Source of the DNA: a virus
Length of the DNA stretch: 64,000 nt
IMG/VR virus record: IMGVR_UViG_3300031251_000005
Location: 1 to 64,000 of that record
Reading direction: 5' to 3' (one strand)
Both the position numbers and the translations under genes were made by a program. Each line of letters begins with the position of its first letter. Positions within the stretch are counted from its first letter, which is position 1. This document shows, in pieces, positions 28,371 through 37,500 of the stretch. The notes beneath the pieces are model-generated. The model had not been told where the DNA came from. It saw nothing but the letters and a program-made list of their open reading frames with translations, and did no database searches.

Positions 28371-29918
28371 ATGTATACTCAGCAATATCAATATGCATCT
28401 CCCCCGATGGATATATGTCAACAGTATAGACCTTTTATAGATAATGTATTTGGGGCAGCAATTAATTCAATTTTACCAGTTGCTAGATTAGAACAAGGGT
28501 TAGCTAATTATGTTTATAACATTTTAGTTACAACAGGTTATGATTTAGTTCAGGATTTTTTATACTTTGAATTTAGTAATAAACAATTTCATGAAGGAAC
28601 TGCACAGAATACTATTGTTGCTACTATTGAATTTATAATTGCTAGAGAGATTTTTCAATATGGCATTCAAATCCCTGAATTTAATGAAGCAGTCAATTGG
28701 GTAAACAATAATATAGATCAAGTAATGAGGTTTGCTGGATCTAGAAATCAACCACAAATGCCACCTATTAATAACTTCCCAGTGAATAGAAATATATCTA
28801 ATTCATTCGGTGGTGGAAATGGTATGCCTGTGAATAATAACATGCGACCTAACAATATACCTTTAACATCAAATAATAGTAGTTTTTCATTTAATCAACC
28901 CACTAATGTAGTAAATAATCCTGTAACATTAGGTGGTGGCCTGGAGAGTATAGCAGTGAATAAAGCAAATCATCTTTTCCCAAATGCTGAAGCTCATGAT
29001 TTTAGAGCAGGGCAAGCTAGAACTACACCTAGTGTAACTCAGCCTCCTATAGTAAATCCCCCTGAAAAACCAAAACAGTCTGCTTTAAATATTACGGTTT
29101 ATGATATACGCGATAGAAATGCTATTGATAATTTAGATAATGCATCAAAAAGCGATAATCTTGAACATATTATTCTAGCAGATATTGCTATTCGTGCAAA
29201 TGATAGCATGAATCCATTTCTGTTAAATGTTGTTAAAGAAAAAATATTTCCAGTACCATTAAAATTATCTGAAGATTTTATCAATGCTATTGATAGAATA
29301 GAAGAAGCAGAAACAATATTCGATATCATTAGCATATTAAATGATTTAGAAGAAAATTATGACCTAGTTAAGTTTAGAGCTAACTTAAGTGCATTGATTA
29401 CCAATACAGCTTTAACAGCACTTAAGTATCGTTATGATATTAACAATATGAATGGTTTTCCATTTCTATCTAACCCAGATCTATGTATTAAATTTTTAAG
29501 GGAAAAAGGTATTCTAGAAGAAATAGAAACATTAGTGGTAAATAAAGTCAGACATATTTTTACTATGTATTCTTTTATTACTAGTAGTATTCCTGAATCT
29601 GATGATAAAAAGAATATTAAATTATTAAATACCTTTAAAGCTTTAAGTGAAGTAAAATTAATAGGTTGCTTATATGAAATACCTGTGGTAATTTTACCAT
29701 GGTTAACTGTATATCAATTTGCAAAGAAACAGTTAGCTATACATAATCTACAAGATGATTGTGCATTAGATGTGGCATATAATCAAACCTTTAAACTTTT
29801 AGATGAGGATGATCTATATTTTGATTTATATGATAATGCCTTAAATCATTATCGTGTTTACAGAATTGGTAAAAATACATTATCACCTTCTACCTTTACA
29901 GTTGAATATATAGAATAA
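28371..29918 (+). CDS. Large protein of unknown function with Asn/Pro-rich linker
   Basis: 515 residues in three parts: a helical N-terminal domain (about 15-120), a low-complexity Asn/Pro/Gly/Ser linker (about 125-245) that contains GGGLE192|S, a weak match to the maturation-protease motif, and a helical C-terminal domain (about 250-500). A good ATAGGAG ribosome site precedes the ATG. The upstream 129-bp gap holds small hairpins only. A two-domain protein with a flexible linker would suit an adaptor or scaffold; no family is recognised. A perfect terminator follows. Confidence 0.6.
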   Translation: MYTQQYQYASPPMDICQQYRPFIDNVFGAAINSILPVARLEQGLANYVYNILVTTGYDLVQDFLYFEFSNKQFHEGTAQNTIVATIEFIIAREIFQYGIQIPEFNEAVNWVNNNIDQVMRFAGSRNQPQMPPINNFPVNRNISNSFGGGNGMPVNNNMRPNNIPLTSNNSSFSFNQPTNVVNNPVTLGGGLESIAVNKANHLFPNAEAHDFRAGQARTTPSVTQPPIVNPPEKPKQSALNITVYDIRDRNAIDNLDNASKSDNLEHIILADIAIRANDSMNPFLLNVVKEKIFPVPLKLSEDFINAIDRIEEAETIFDIISILNDLEENYDLVKFRANLSALITNTALTALKYRYDINNMNGFPFLSNPDLCIKFLREKGILEEIETLVVNKVRHIFTMYSFITSSIPESDDKKNIKLLNTFKALSEVKLIGCLYEIPVVILPWLTVYQFAKKQLAIHNLQDDCALDVAYNQTFKLLDEDDLYFDLYDNALNHYRVYRIGKNTLSPSTFTVEYIE

Positions 29919-29924
29919 TAAAAC

Positions 29925-29969
29925 GTAATAGATACAGATAACTCACAATGAGTTATCTGTATCTATTAC
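29925..29969. terminator. 21-bp-arm terminator between convergent genes
   Basis: Arms of 21 bp (start GTAATAGATACAGATAACTC) around a CAA loop, between the plus gene ending at 29918 and the minus gene ending at 29972. Confidence 0.9.
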
Positions 29970-29971
29970 TA

Positions 29972-30304
29972 TCATTTTTCTTTTTTGTCTTTAGAAAATT
30001 TAGATAACTTAGCCAACATAGTCTGAGCTGTCTTTTTGTCTTTCCATTTTTTATAAAATAGATTAGTTACCTTATAAACATTATAAATATTATAGATAAC
30101 TACTAAAATAGCTGGAAAATGTTTTACTGTATAAATAATAAAAGAATCTATAACTAAATGAATATCATCTAATAGTGTAAGATTTTCAAATGCATCTTGT
30201 TTTATATGTAGTTCTTGAAATAGATCTATATATATACTAGCCTCTTTTATAAAAGTATTGACATCATTAGCATCAATCTTTTGTAAATATTCCATTAGAC
30301 TCAT
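29972..30304 (-). CDS. Small membrane protein
   Basis: 110 residues: a helical N-terminal 50, a hydrophobic segment at about 61-80 (IYTVKHFPAILVVIYNIYNV) and a very basic Lys-rich C-terminus (KKWKDKK, KFSKDKKEK). The layout suggests a single-span membrane protein with a cytoplasmic basic tail. Start ATG has an AGGTGA ribosome site. Possible holin or accessory lysis factor, unproven. Confidence 0.55.
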   Translation of the reverse strand: MSLMEYLQKIDANDVNTFIKEASIYIDLFQELHIKQDAFENLTLLDDIHLVIDSFIIYTVKHFPAILVVIYNIYNVYKVTNLFYKKWKDKKTAQTMLAKLSKFSKDKKEK

Positions 30305-30384
30305 TTATCACCTATTTATAGTTAGTTTTTAATATCAATTTCTGAACTACATATAGCGATACATCTATCTATCATGCTATTCAT

Positions 30385-30939
30385 TTAAGGGGTATTAAGT
30401 AAAATACATAGAGCTAATCCTGCAGCAATGGCATCTACTGTATGCTCATCAAAGGTTAAAGGGGATAAATACTCTTCATAAGATATATCTTTAAGTAATA
30501 AAGCATTTCTCATAAGTGACTTATCCCCACTAGTACCTTTAACTTTTAAAGCATTCTTAATAGTACTAGGATCAATAGTAGAAAAACTAGTAGAAGGGTT
30601 ATAATTAAATACTGTTGATCTAATTATACTAATTACTTCTACTAGTACTCCATAAGCTCCTGGTCTTAATCTATTATAAAAAGGGGATTCAGATATAACC
30701 ATATCTGGTTTATATAAATATAATAACTTTTCTATTTGTCTAGATATAGCAATTAATCTAGCATACTTATCACCATGGATAAATGCTACGTCTTTATAAT
30801 ATCTAGATAAATATTCAGCATCTATTGTTTCTGCATATATAACATGAGTTTTTTCTTCAGAATAATCTAGAATTGAGGTACCACACTTAGAACTACCTGG
30901 GTCTATACTAAGTACTCTCAATGTGGAATTATAAGTCAT
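30385..30939 (-). CDS. ruvC: RuvC-family Holliday junction resolvase
   Basis: 184 residues. The RNase H-like fold shows Asp13 in LSIDPGSSKCG, Glu84 in MVISESPF, and a C-terminal acidic pair around Asp164/Asp169 in FDEHTVDAIAAGL, the four-acid arrangement of RuvC resolvases. It would cut branched DNA during recombination-dependent replication and clear junctions before packaging. The ATG overlaps the stop of the upstream virion gene by 1 bp, so this DNA enzyme is translated from a structural-gene transcript. Confidence 0.85.
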   Translation of the reverse strand: MTYNSTLRVLSIDPGSSKCGTSILDYSEEKTHVIYAETIDAEYLSRYYKDVAFIHGDKYARLIAISRQIEKLLYLYKPDMVISESPFYNRLRPGAYGVLVEVISIIRSTVFNYNPSTSFSTIDPSTIKNALKVKGTSGDKSLMRNALLLKDISYEEYLSPLTFDEHTVDAIAAGLALCILLNTP

Positions 30940-31778
30940 TAGGTAGCTACATATGGGCTAGAATTAGCCAATGAGAATTGCAAAGTAAGGGAGGATGGAT
31001 ATACTTGTAATTCTTGACTAGTAGCTGCATAAGCCATTACTTGTGCACATTGTAGATCTGTATAAACAGCTGAATTACCACCTAATGTGGTAGTGACTGT
31101 AACATCAAACCCACTAACCATCCCTACTTCAGAAATTGTAGCATATCTAATATCACCATACTTTGTTATACAAGCATCAATAATATTATTAATATCTACA
31201 GTGTTAAAATTAACAGGTAATATAGCTTGTGTAACAAAATGACTACCATTTGTTACATTAACTGTTGTATTACTAATATCAACTGGAGTTGGTGATAAAT
31301 TAATAGCTGATGGAATATAAGCTAAATCACTAGTCTGTGCTCCATTAGTAATAGTAATGATACGTCGATCTACACTAATACCTGTGGTTGGTAAAACCAT
31401 TAAGTAATAAGAATAATAATCAACTCCACCTATAGTTTCCAATATACGTAATCTAAATCTACTCCTTTCTGTAGGTTGTAAATCTGCAGTAGTAGGTACC
31501 ATGACAAACGGTATCTGTTCAAAGAAAGCCCCATCTGTTACATTATGTTGTAACATATCTACTAATGTATTATTACCAGAGCCTATTACATTAGTTTTAC
31601 CACCTCTACCTATTCCTATATAACCTATAGTAGGATAACCATCAGAAGGTGGATTAACATTACCTACATTAAATTTTTCATTTAATGTACTATATTGATC
31701 TGGTACAAATGGAAGATTTAAAGATCTTTGAATTTCCATTAGAGTAAAGTTTTTTGATTTTACAGCATTAATACTCAT
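30939..31778 (-). CDS. Virion structural protein
   Basis: 279 residues, beta-rich with a Gly-rich strand-turn segment (YIGIGRGGKTNVIGSGN near 52-68) and Thr/Val/Asn-rich C-terminus; no helix-rich or catalytic part. It lies downstream of the 718-residue structural gene in the same minus unit and upstream of the resolvase. Likely tail or baseplate. Confidence 0.6.
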   Translation of the reverse strand: MSINAVKSKNFTLMEIQRSLNLPFVPDQYSTLNEKFNVGNVNPPSDGYPTIGYIGIGRGGKTNVIGSGNNTLVDMLQHNVTDGAFFEQIPFVMVPTTADLQPTERSRFRLRILETIGGVDYYSYYLMVLPTTGISVDRRIITITNGAQTSDLAYIPSAINLSPTPVDISNTTVNVTNGSHFVTQAILPVNFNTVDINNIIDACITKYGDIRYATISEVGMVSGFDVTVTTTLGGNSAVYTDLQCAQVMAYAATSQELQVYPSSLTLQFSLANSSPYVAT

Positions 31779-31824
31779 ATTACTTGTTCCTAAAAAATAA
31801 TGATAGATATAAAATAATGTTCTT

Positions 31825-33981
31825 TTATATTAATTTAAGAAATGCGCCTGCTTCAATTCGATATTCATCGTTACAAATAACACCACAACCTATATCTAAA
31901 CCTATATTTAAAGATCTAGTAATAATATCCATATAAGTGTTAGTAATATCAATAGAGCTATTAACAATAACTGGTATTCTAATATTACTCACTATACTAA
32001 GATTATCATTAACATCTAGACCGTGAGAAGTTTCTATTGGGGACAATACAGTGGCACCTTCCTTACTATTTACTATACTAAATTCCCAAGGAATAGGTTC
32101 TATGTCATTAGTAGGTGCGCCATTTACAAATTGTACCATATAACTACATAGAGTACGAAGAATACCCATCATTTCTATATATGGACTTTGTAATGTGCTT
32201 GTATTAGGTGAAATACCAATAAACACTTTAGCTAAAGTAGTAGCTATAGATATAAATGTAGTATCAGAGAAATAACTCACATCTACTTCTAATCTATGAA
32301 AGAAATCAGTATAAGTTGTTTCTTCTACAAAACTACAAGGTATATTTTGATAGAATAAATTAACTAAAGATTGTAACTCTGATCTACCTATAGGATTTTG
32401 TTCTAATGTAGGTAATAATCTATGTTGTACTTTATTACTTACTATTTGATCTATATAAATATTAAATTGATCTAAAGTAATCATATCATGCGGATATGTT
32501 TGTGCGCTTAATAAATCTTGAAATCTATTCCATGTAACTAATGGATTAGTATTTAATATTGAACCAGATACAAACCTAGATTCAATTATAGCTAATATCT
32601 CTTGATCAGTTAACTGTGGATGTACCATTATATCCCTAACTACTGGTGTAGGAATATCTATTAGTTTATTACCAGTATAAGCGGAAGCAGCATACATTAA
32701 GAATACAGCAGCATCAGCTGCAGATAAAGTTATATCAGGTATACCCTCAGATGGTAATTTCAATATATACTTATATCTAATCTTATTTTGATTAGTACTG
32801 GCTAAATATAACCAATTGTGTATTTGTTCAGAAACCCGACTAACTAAAGCAATAGTAGTATTTTGTATTATGCTACCTTCAATCACATTAGTTGGTATGT
32901 CAGTGGATGGTGTATGTAACAAAGCTTCTTCTAATTTTAAAACATCTATATCTATGTTTTGTGGATTTAAAGAAGCCTGTGATTCTAATTTATCTACTAA
33001 ATCTGGTATAGTAAAGAATTTAGTAGTATCTGTTACTTGAGTAGGCGTATTATAAGGGTACCTATTTACTTTTACTTCATTACCTAAATTCTTATAATCT
33101 TTATTATCTAAAGTTTTTAATGATTGCCCAATGTCTTGCCTTATATCATATTTATATAATTGTAAGCCAAATGGAAAAGCAAAGTTATCATTAAGAAAAT
33201 CTAATGTAGAAGATAAACCAGCATTAGCTACAATATACTCTATATTTCTATATAGAAAATAAGCTTGTTCATAAGGTATAACATTTTTATAAGAACCTAA
33301 ATCAAAATAGTTAGATAAATAATTCCATAAATGAAATTCATGTACTTGTGGTGTTTTACAATTATTTAATCTAATATTAATAATAACAGGTATTAAATTT
33401 TGATATAGTATACCTAAAAAAGCAGCTGTATATAAATTATCTGTAACAGCATATGCAACTACATCCCATCTAGTAGTATAATTAGTAATCCATTTTTGAA
33501 TATCACTAATTAATCTAGTTTCACCTGCACCAATAAAAGAAGGATCATAATCTAGTAAGATATAGTTATCAGCATCTATTGCTGTTTGTATATCTACTGG
33601 AGATAATACACCACGAATTAACATATCCTGGTTTGGATATTGAGTTATTAAATTATTATAAGAAGTACCATATGTTAATAGATCAGTTAATGTAATAGGG
33701 TGTTGTATAATTATATCTGGTAAGAAGTTTATTAACTCATTAGTATCTAATGAGTAAACTTGTATATTAGGATCATTTAAATATCCTGTAGTACCCACAT
33801 ATGGTAAGCCAGCTATATTCCTATAATATTTCCAGTCAGCAGGATTTATAGATAACTCATCTCCACCTGCTGCTAAATATGAATTAATAGTGTTTATCGT
33901 TTGTGTAGATTTAATTACAAAACTCCTTACAAGTTTTATTATATCTGAAACGTAAGCGTAATATGTATCACTTATGAGCAT
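31825..33981 (-). CDS. Large virion structural protein
   Basis: 718 residues, Asn/Tyr/Ile/Thr-rich with alternating strand and helix, no signal peptide or enzyme motif. An AGAGGAAGC ribosome site precedes the ATG. It heads a three-gene minus unit (this gene, the 279-residue protein and the resolvase) and is divergent from the portal gene with 71 bp between starts. A baseplate or tail role is inferred from composition. Confidence 0.65.
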   Translation of the reverse strand: MLISDTYYAYVSDIIKLVRSFVIKSTQTINTINSYLAAGGDELSINPADWKYYRNIAGLPYVGTTGYLNDPNIQVYSLDTNELINFLPDIIIQHPITLTDLLTYGTSYNNLITQYPNQDMLIRGVLSPVDIQTAIDADNYILLDYDPSFIGAGETRLISDIQKWITNYTTRWDVVAYAVTDNLYTAAFLGILYQNLIPVIINIRLNNCKTPQVHEFHLWNYLSNYFDLGSYKNVIPYEQAYFLYRNIEYIVANAGLSSTLDFLNDNFAFPFGLQLYKYDIRQDIGQSLKTLDNKDYKNLGNEVKVNRYPYNTPTQVTDTTKFFTIPDLVDKLESQASLNPQNIDIDVLKLEEALLHTPSTDIPTNVIEGSIIQNTTIALVSRVSEQIHNWLYLASTNQNKIRYKYILKLPSEGIPDITLSAADAAVFLMYAASAYTGNKLIDIPTPVVRDIMVHPQLTDQEILAIIESRFVSGSILNTNPLVTWNRFQDLLSAQTYPHDMITLDQFNIYIDQIVSNKVQHRLLPTLEQNPIGRSELQSLVNLFYQNIPCSFVEETTYTDFFHRLEVDVSYFSDTTFISIATTLAKVFIGISPNTSTLQSPYIEMMGILRTLCSYMVQFVNGAPTNDIEPIPWEFSIVNSKEGATVLSPIETSHGLDVNDNLSIVSNIRIPVIVNSSIDITNTYMDIITRSLNIGLDIGCGVICNDEYRIEAGAFLKLI

Positions 33982-34052
33982 AATGCTTCCTCTAAAAATA
34001 TTATAGTTCTATATAATATTTTAATCGATTTATTTTTTAAAGAGACTTTAGT

Positions 34053-36596
34053 ATGGCTAAAAAAGATGAAAATAAAAAACCAGTTGAAGATGATATCTCT
34101 ACCACTGAGAAAGTATGGAGAGTACCTAAGACTGATTTAGTAGCACCTACTAATAAAAAGAAATACACTAGCAATCTAGATATTGATTTTAGTAGATTAA
34201 AACGTATAGTACTAGACCACTCTGATAGACTGGATGATGCAGCTGGTATTATGGAAACTTTACCAGATCTAGAAATAGTCAAAGAGACTCTAGTAGCTAG
34301 CATATTATCACCCAAAGATTTAAAAGAAGTAAAACTAAATATAACAATTAATAAAAATGCTCCACCAGAAATAGCTGAATTAGTAAGAGATCACTTTACA
34401 TCAGAATTTAATCTAGAGAGTAAATTATCTGTAATATTAGAGGAGTCTCTTTTTACTAAAGGCAGTTATATTTTAATGACATTACCACCTAATGCTATTA
34501 GAAAGATTATTGTTGAAAATACATATGGATTAGAATCAGCTAAGTATAATATAACTAATTTAGATATTGATAACTTTAGCTTGCCTAATATTGGTTTATT
34601 ACATTCTAATCTAGATAATGTAAACTATAGTTTAGAAAGTATCACTGATGAACGTAATTCTAAATTCTCTTTAGAAGGCGTAAACTGTAGTTTTACTAAA
34701 GGTGAAGATTTTAATGAATATAAAAAGTATGTAGAAATTAGTGATAATTGTTTACATTTAATCAGACCTGCAATTAAATCTTATAGTGGTAAGAAAAAAG
34801 TAAGTGATATATTAAAGAATGCTTTTGGTATGGAAGCAGTTCAAAATACTGTTAATGTTGAATCTATTTATTTAAGTAGATCAGCTACTACTATTCCTTT
34901 GCTAACTATGTCAGAAGATGTAGAAAAAGAAACTGAATTTAATCCAGTGGTTTTAACATTACCACAAGAATCAGTTATTCCAGTGCATGTTCCAGGTGAG
35001 CCTACTAATCATGTTGGTTATTATGTCTTTTTAGATGAGGATGGTAATCCAATTAGATATACTAGTACTAGTAATAAATTTAAAGAATTAAACACTAGAT
35101 TAAATAATACTATTAAAAATCAAACTTTAATGAATAATATTGGCTTAGGTGTAACCTATGCTAATAATTCAGTATCTAAAAACGCTAATGCTATTAATAA
35201 TAGACTTTTATTAGAGGCTTATTATAAAAAGTTTGAAAATGATTTAAAAGAAAAGATAGCTAAAGGTGGAACTGGGCAAACTGTAGAAATCAGTAACCCT
35301 GGTGAATTATATAGAATTATGTTTGCTAGGCAACTAGAAAAACAAAAAACTAAAGTTATCTATGTTCCTAAAGAAATGATTAGTTATATAGCGTTTAATT
35401 ACAATGAAACCGGCACTGGTATCTCATTGATTGAAAAGACTAAATTAATATCTTCTTTTAGGGCTGTATTAATGTTTGCTACTTTAATGGCTCATGTTAA
35501 AAGTTCAGTAAATCTAAGAACTCTTAGTATTACTTTAGATCAAGATGATCCAGATCCAACAGCTACGGTAGAATCTATATTAAATGAAACAGTAGCCTTA
35601 AGTGCATCTGGTATGCCTTTAGGTAGAACAAATCCATTAGATATAGTAGACTCGTTACAAAAGTCTGGATTACAGATTAAAGTAGATGGTGGTACCAGAT
35701 ACCCTAATACTAACATTGATTTAGCAGAAACTAAAAGAAACATTACTCCCCCTTCTTTAGATTTATCTGATATGTTAAGAGATATGCATTATTCAGCTCT
35801 ATGGGTAAATCCTGAAACTATTACTAGATCTGCAGATATTGATTTTGCTTCTACTCTTACATCAATAAATTTATTACAAGCTAAACGTATTACTGAAGTG
35901 CAAACTAAATACACAGCAGCTCTAAGCGGTGTAATAAAGAACTATATCTATATGGGTGGACCTTTATACACTACAATTAAAGAAAAATATAATTCTGCTA
36001 AAAGCTCTTTAACTTTAGAAGAAGTAATTGACAGTATAGCTGTTACATTACCTAAACAAGACAATGCAGTTATTTTAACACAAGCTAAAGAATATGCAGA
36101 TTATTGTACATTTATAGAAACCGCTGTGGACTCTTATATATCAGATGGTATGATTAAAGATTTATTAACTGGTGAATATATTGGTTTAAGCATAGATGAT
36201 GTTAGAAATACTATTTTAGATAAATTAAAACGTGATTGGTTACGTGGTCAAAATATGTTACCTGAATTAGATACTATTATTATTAATGAAGATAATAATG
36301 CTACTAAAAATTTAGAATTACATAATGACAATGTAATTAAATTCATCAGCGAAATCTTAAGGCACGTTAAAAAAACTGAACATGATGAAGATGAAAAAAC
36401 TAAAGAAGAAATAGATAAGTTAAATCCTCCACCACCTGAAGAAGAAACTACAGATGTAGATAACCCATCTCCAAAAGAAGGTGAGGAAAATACAGATATA
36501 TCTGAAGATAACAATGAAAATGATCTAGATAAAGACTTAGATAATCCTGATGAGTCAGATAAACCAAAGGATGATGATAAGGATACCAAAAAGTAA
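34053..36596 (+). CDS. Portal protein (probable) with internal protease sites
   Basis: 847 residues. A charged N-terminus, a middle region with the KVIYVPKEMISYIAFNYNE strand-helix typical of large portal proteins, long helices after residue 590 and a highly acidic, Pro-rich tail (about 785-847). Four close matches to the head-protease motif cluster between residues 157 and 262: YGLE161|S, YSLE195|S, FSLE208|G and FGME261|A. The segment between the first and last is Asn/Ser-rich and looks like an insertion. Length matches giant-phage portals. Alternative: another large head protein. AAAGAGA precedes the ATG. Confidence 0.6.
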   Translation: MAKKDENKKPVEDDISTTEKVWRVPKTDLVAPTNKKKYTSNLDIDFSRLKRIVLDHSDRLDDAAGIMETLPDLEIVKETLVASILSPKDLKEVKLNITINKNAPPEIAELVRDHFTSEFNLESKLSVILEESLFTKGSYILMTLPPNAIRKIIVENTYGLESAKYNITNLDIDNFSLPNIGLLHSNLDNVNYSLESITDERNSKFSLEGVNCSFTKGEDFNEYKKYVEISDNCLHLIRPAIKSYSGKKKVSDILKNAFGMEAVQNTVNVESIYLSRSATTIPLLTMSEDVEKETEFNPVVLTLPQESVIPVHVPGEPTNHVGYYVFLDEDGNPIRYTSTSNKFKELNTRLNNTIKNQTLMNNIGLGVTYANNSVSKNANAINNRLLLEAYYKKFENDLKEKIAKGGTGQTVEISNPGELYRIMFARQLEKQKTKVIYVPKEMISYIAFNYNETGTGISLIEKTKLISSFRAVLMFATLMAHVKSSVNLRTLSITLDQDDPDPTATVESILNETVALSASGMPLGRTNPLDIVDSLQKSGLQIKVDGGTRYPNTNIDLAETKRNITPPSLDLSDMLRDMHYSALWVNPETITRSADIDFASTLTSINLLQAKRITEVQTKYTAALSGVIKNYIYMGGPLYTTIKEKYNSAKSSLTLEEVIDSIAVTLPKQDNAVILTQAKEYADYCTFIETAVDSYISDGMIKDLLTGEYIGLSIDDVRNTILDKLKRDWLRGQNMLPELDTIIINEDNNATKNLELHNDNVIKFISEILRHVKKTEHDEDEKTKEEIDKLNPPPPEEETTDVDNPSPKEGEENTDISEDNNENDLDKDLDNPDESDKPKDDDKDTKK

Positions 36597-36610
36597 GTAA
36601 ACAAGGAAAT

Positions 36611-36640
36611 ATATACTAGGTGCATTTGCACCTAGTATAT
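36611..36640 (+). terminator. Hairpin terminator after the portal gene
   Basis: Arms ATATACTAGGTGCA and complement around TT, followed by GACCTATTTTTT. It directly precedes cassette leader copy 3. Confidence 0.85.
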
Positions 36641-36652
36641 GACCTATTTTTT

Positions 36653-36747
36653 AAAGATTCTAATTTTTTGAATATATATATAATAGAAATGGTATTAGAA
36701 TAGTATTGCATTATTCTAATCTTTTTAAATTAAATAGGAGTATTAAA
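36653..36747 (+). promoter_or_regulatory. 95-bp cassette leader, copy 3
   Basis: Same length and layout as the other copies: AAAGATTCTAAT, GAATATATATATAATA core, ATTAGAATA hairpin, TAGGAGT. Together with copy 4 it forms a subtype with AGAAATGGT after the core, where copies 1 and 2 have GTTGTAGT. Confidence 0.85.
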
Positions 36748-37086
36748 ATGAGTATCGTAGAAATTAATGAAGTACAAATGTCAGAATTAAACCTTGCATT
36801 AGAAGGTAAAGCATTTGCAAAAAAATGCCGGAGCCAACTAATGGAAGGCCGGGCCATCATTGGAAACGGGGGTGTTACTGGTTGTATAGAAGTACATCTT
36901 TGTGAAAGTAGTCATGGTGCTGTCGAGTGGCATGTATGTATCATGCCAGAAAGAAAACCTGAAGATCTTGCCAGAGGCAAACACTCTTACCCTGGTAGAC
37001 TAGAAATCAACCATGTGTCTACATTTACAGACTGGGACCCAATGGTGAAATTTGTTAAGGATACCGTTATATCTGACTATATCTAA
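36748..37086 (+). CDS. Cassette cargo protein, unknown function
   Basis: 112 residues from the ATG at the end of the leader. Composition is less AT-biased than neighbours (GCCGG, GGGCC). Segments NLALEGKAFAKKC (about 14-26) and CIEVHLCESSHGAVEWHVCIMPERKPEDLARG suggest a compact alpha/beta domain with several Cys/His residues. The LEGKAxAKKC stretch resembles SIESKAKKC in the cargo protein at 62833. No known family. It is a monocistronic unit bounded by two hairpins. Confidence 0.6.
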   Translation: MSIVEINEVQMSELNLALEGKAFAKKCRSQLMEGRAIIGNGGVTGCIEVHLCESSHGAVEWHVCIMPERKPEDLARGKHSYPGRLEINHVSTFTDWDPMVKFVKDTVISDYI

Positions 37087-37096
37087 ACCGAACACC

Positions 37097-37124
37097 ATTA
37101 TGGATGTCAAATGACATCCATAAT
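37097..37124. terminator. Hairpin terminator
   Basis: Arms ATTATGGATGTCA and complement around AA, followed on the plus strand by a run of nine T at 37141. It ends the cargo gene at 36748 and faces the broken transglycosylase copy. Confidence 0.85.
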
Positions 37125-37148
37125 GCCCATCTTTAATTGTTTTTTTTT

Positions 37149-37329
37149 TCAATTGTAAACAGTTAACACTCTACTAACATAATTAGCTGTTTGAATTGAT
37201 CGTTGTCCAATAATAGTTGGTAAACATCGCATCATAGATTCATATAGGTTTGATTGGCATTTATTAACAGCACGCTGTATATTGCCTTGTCCAGCATTAT
37301 AACTCGCTAATAGCATTTTTGTTTTATTA
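37149..37329 (-). pseudogene. 3' remnant of a lytic transglycosylase gene
   Basis: Read on the minus strand, 59 codons up to the TGA at 37149-37151 give MLLASYNAGQGNIQRAVNKC and, further on, ANYVSRVLTVYN. This aligns without gaps to the C-terminus of the intact transglycosylase at 37501-38154 (ILASYNAGIGNVNKAKKLC to YVQNVLTLYN). The catalytic Glu region and signal peptide are gone, replaced at 37330 by the 88-bp copy of another gene. It is therefore a truncated paralogue, not a functional gene. Confidence 0.85.
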
Positions 37330-37417
37330 GCATTATATCTTAGCTAAGTATGGGTTACAAACCGCTTTATTAAAGTTATTTAATGTGCATATTACCGTTG
37401 GTAAGTATGAGTTAGAT
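37330..37417 (+). repeat. 88-bp exact copy of an internal part of the gene at 26655
   Basis: Identical to 27227-27314. It joins the broken transglycosylase on the left and on the right continues in its original frame into twelve codons ending DNSDNLDIPK and a stop, which are not from the source gene. The 37087-37500 gap thus holds a terminator, a gene remnant, this fragment and a second terminator. Confidence 0.95.
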
Positions 37418-37463
37418 GATAATTCAGATAATTTAGATATACCTAAATAATAATTAGCATAGG

Positions 37464-37497
37464 CATAGATACTAGGACAATTGTCCTAGTATCTATG
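37464..37497. terminator. Perfect 17-bp-arm terminator
   Basis: A perfect palindrome with arms CATAGATACTAGGACAA and complement lies directly beyond the 3' end of the transglycosylase gene and the scar. Confidence 0.9.
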
Positions 37498-37500
37498 TAT

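Noticed and set aside
37330-37417. Mobile element as the cause of the 88-bp copy
   Set aside because: No terminal inverted repeats, target duplication or transposase; the fragment is just gene-internal sequence.
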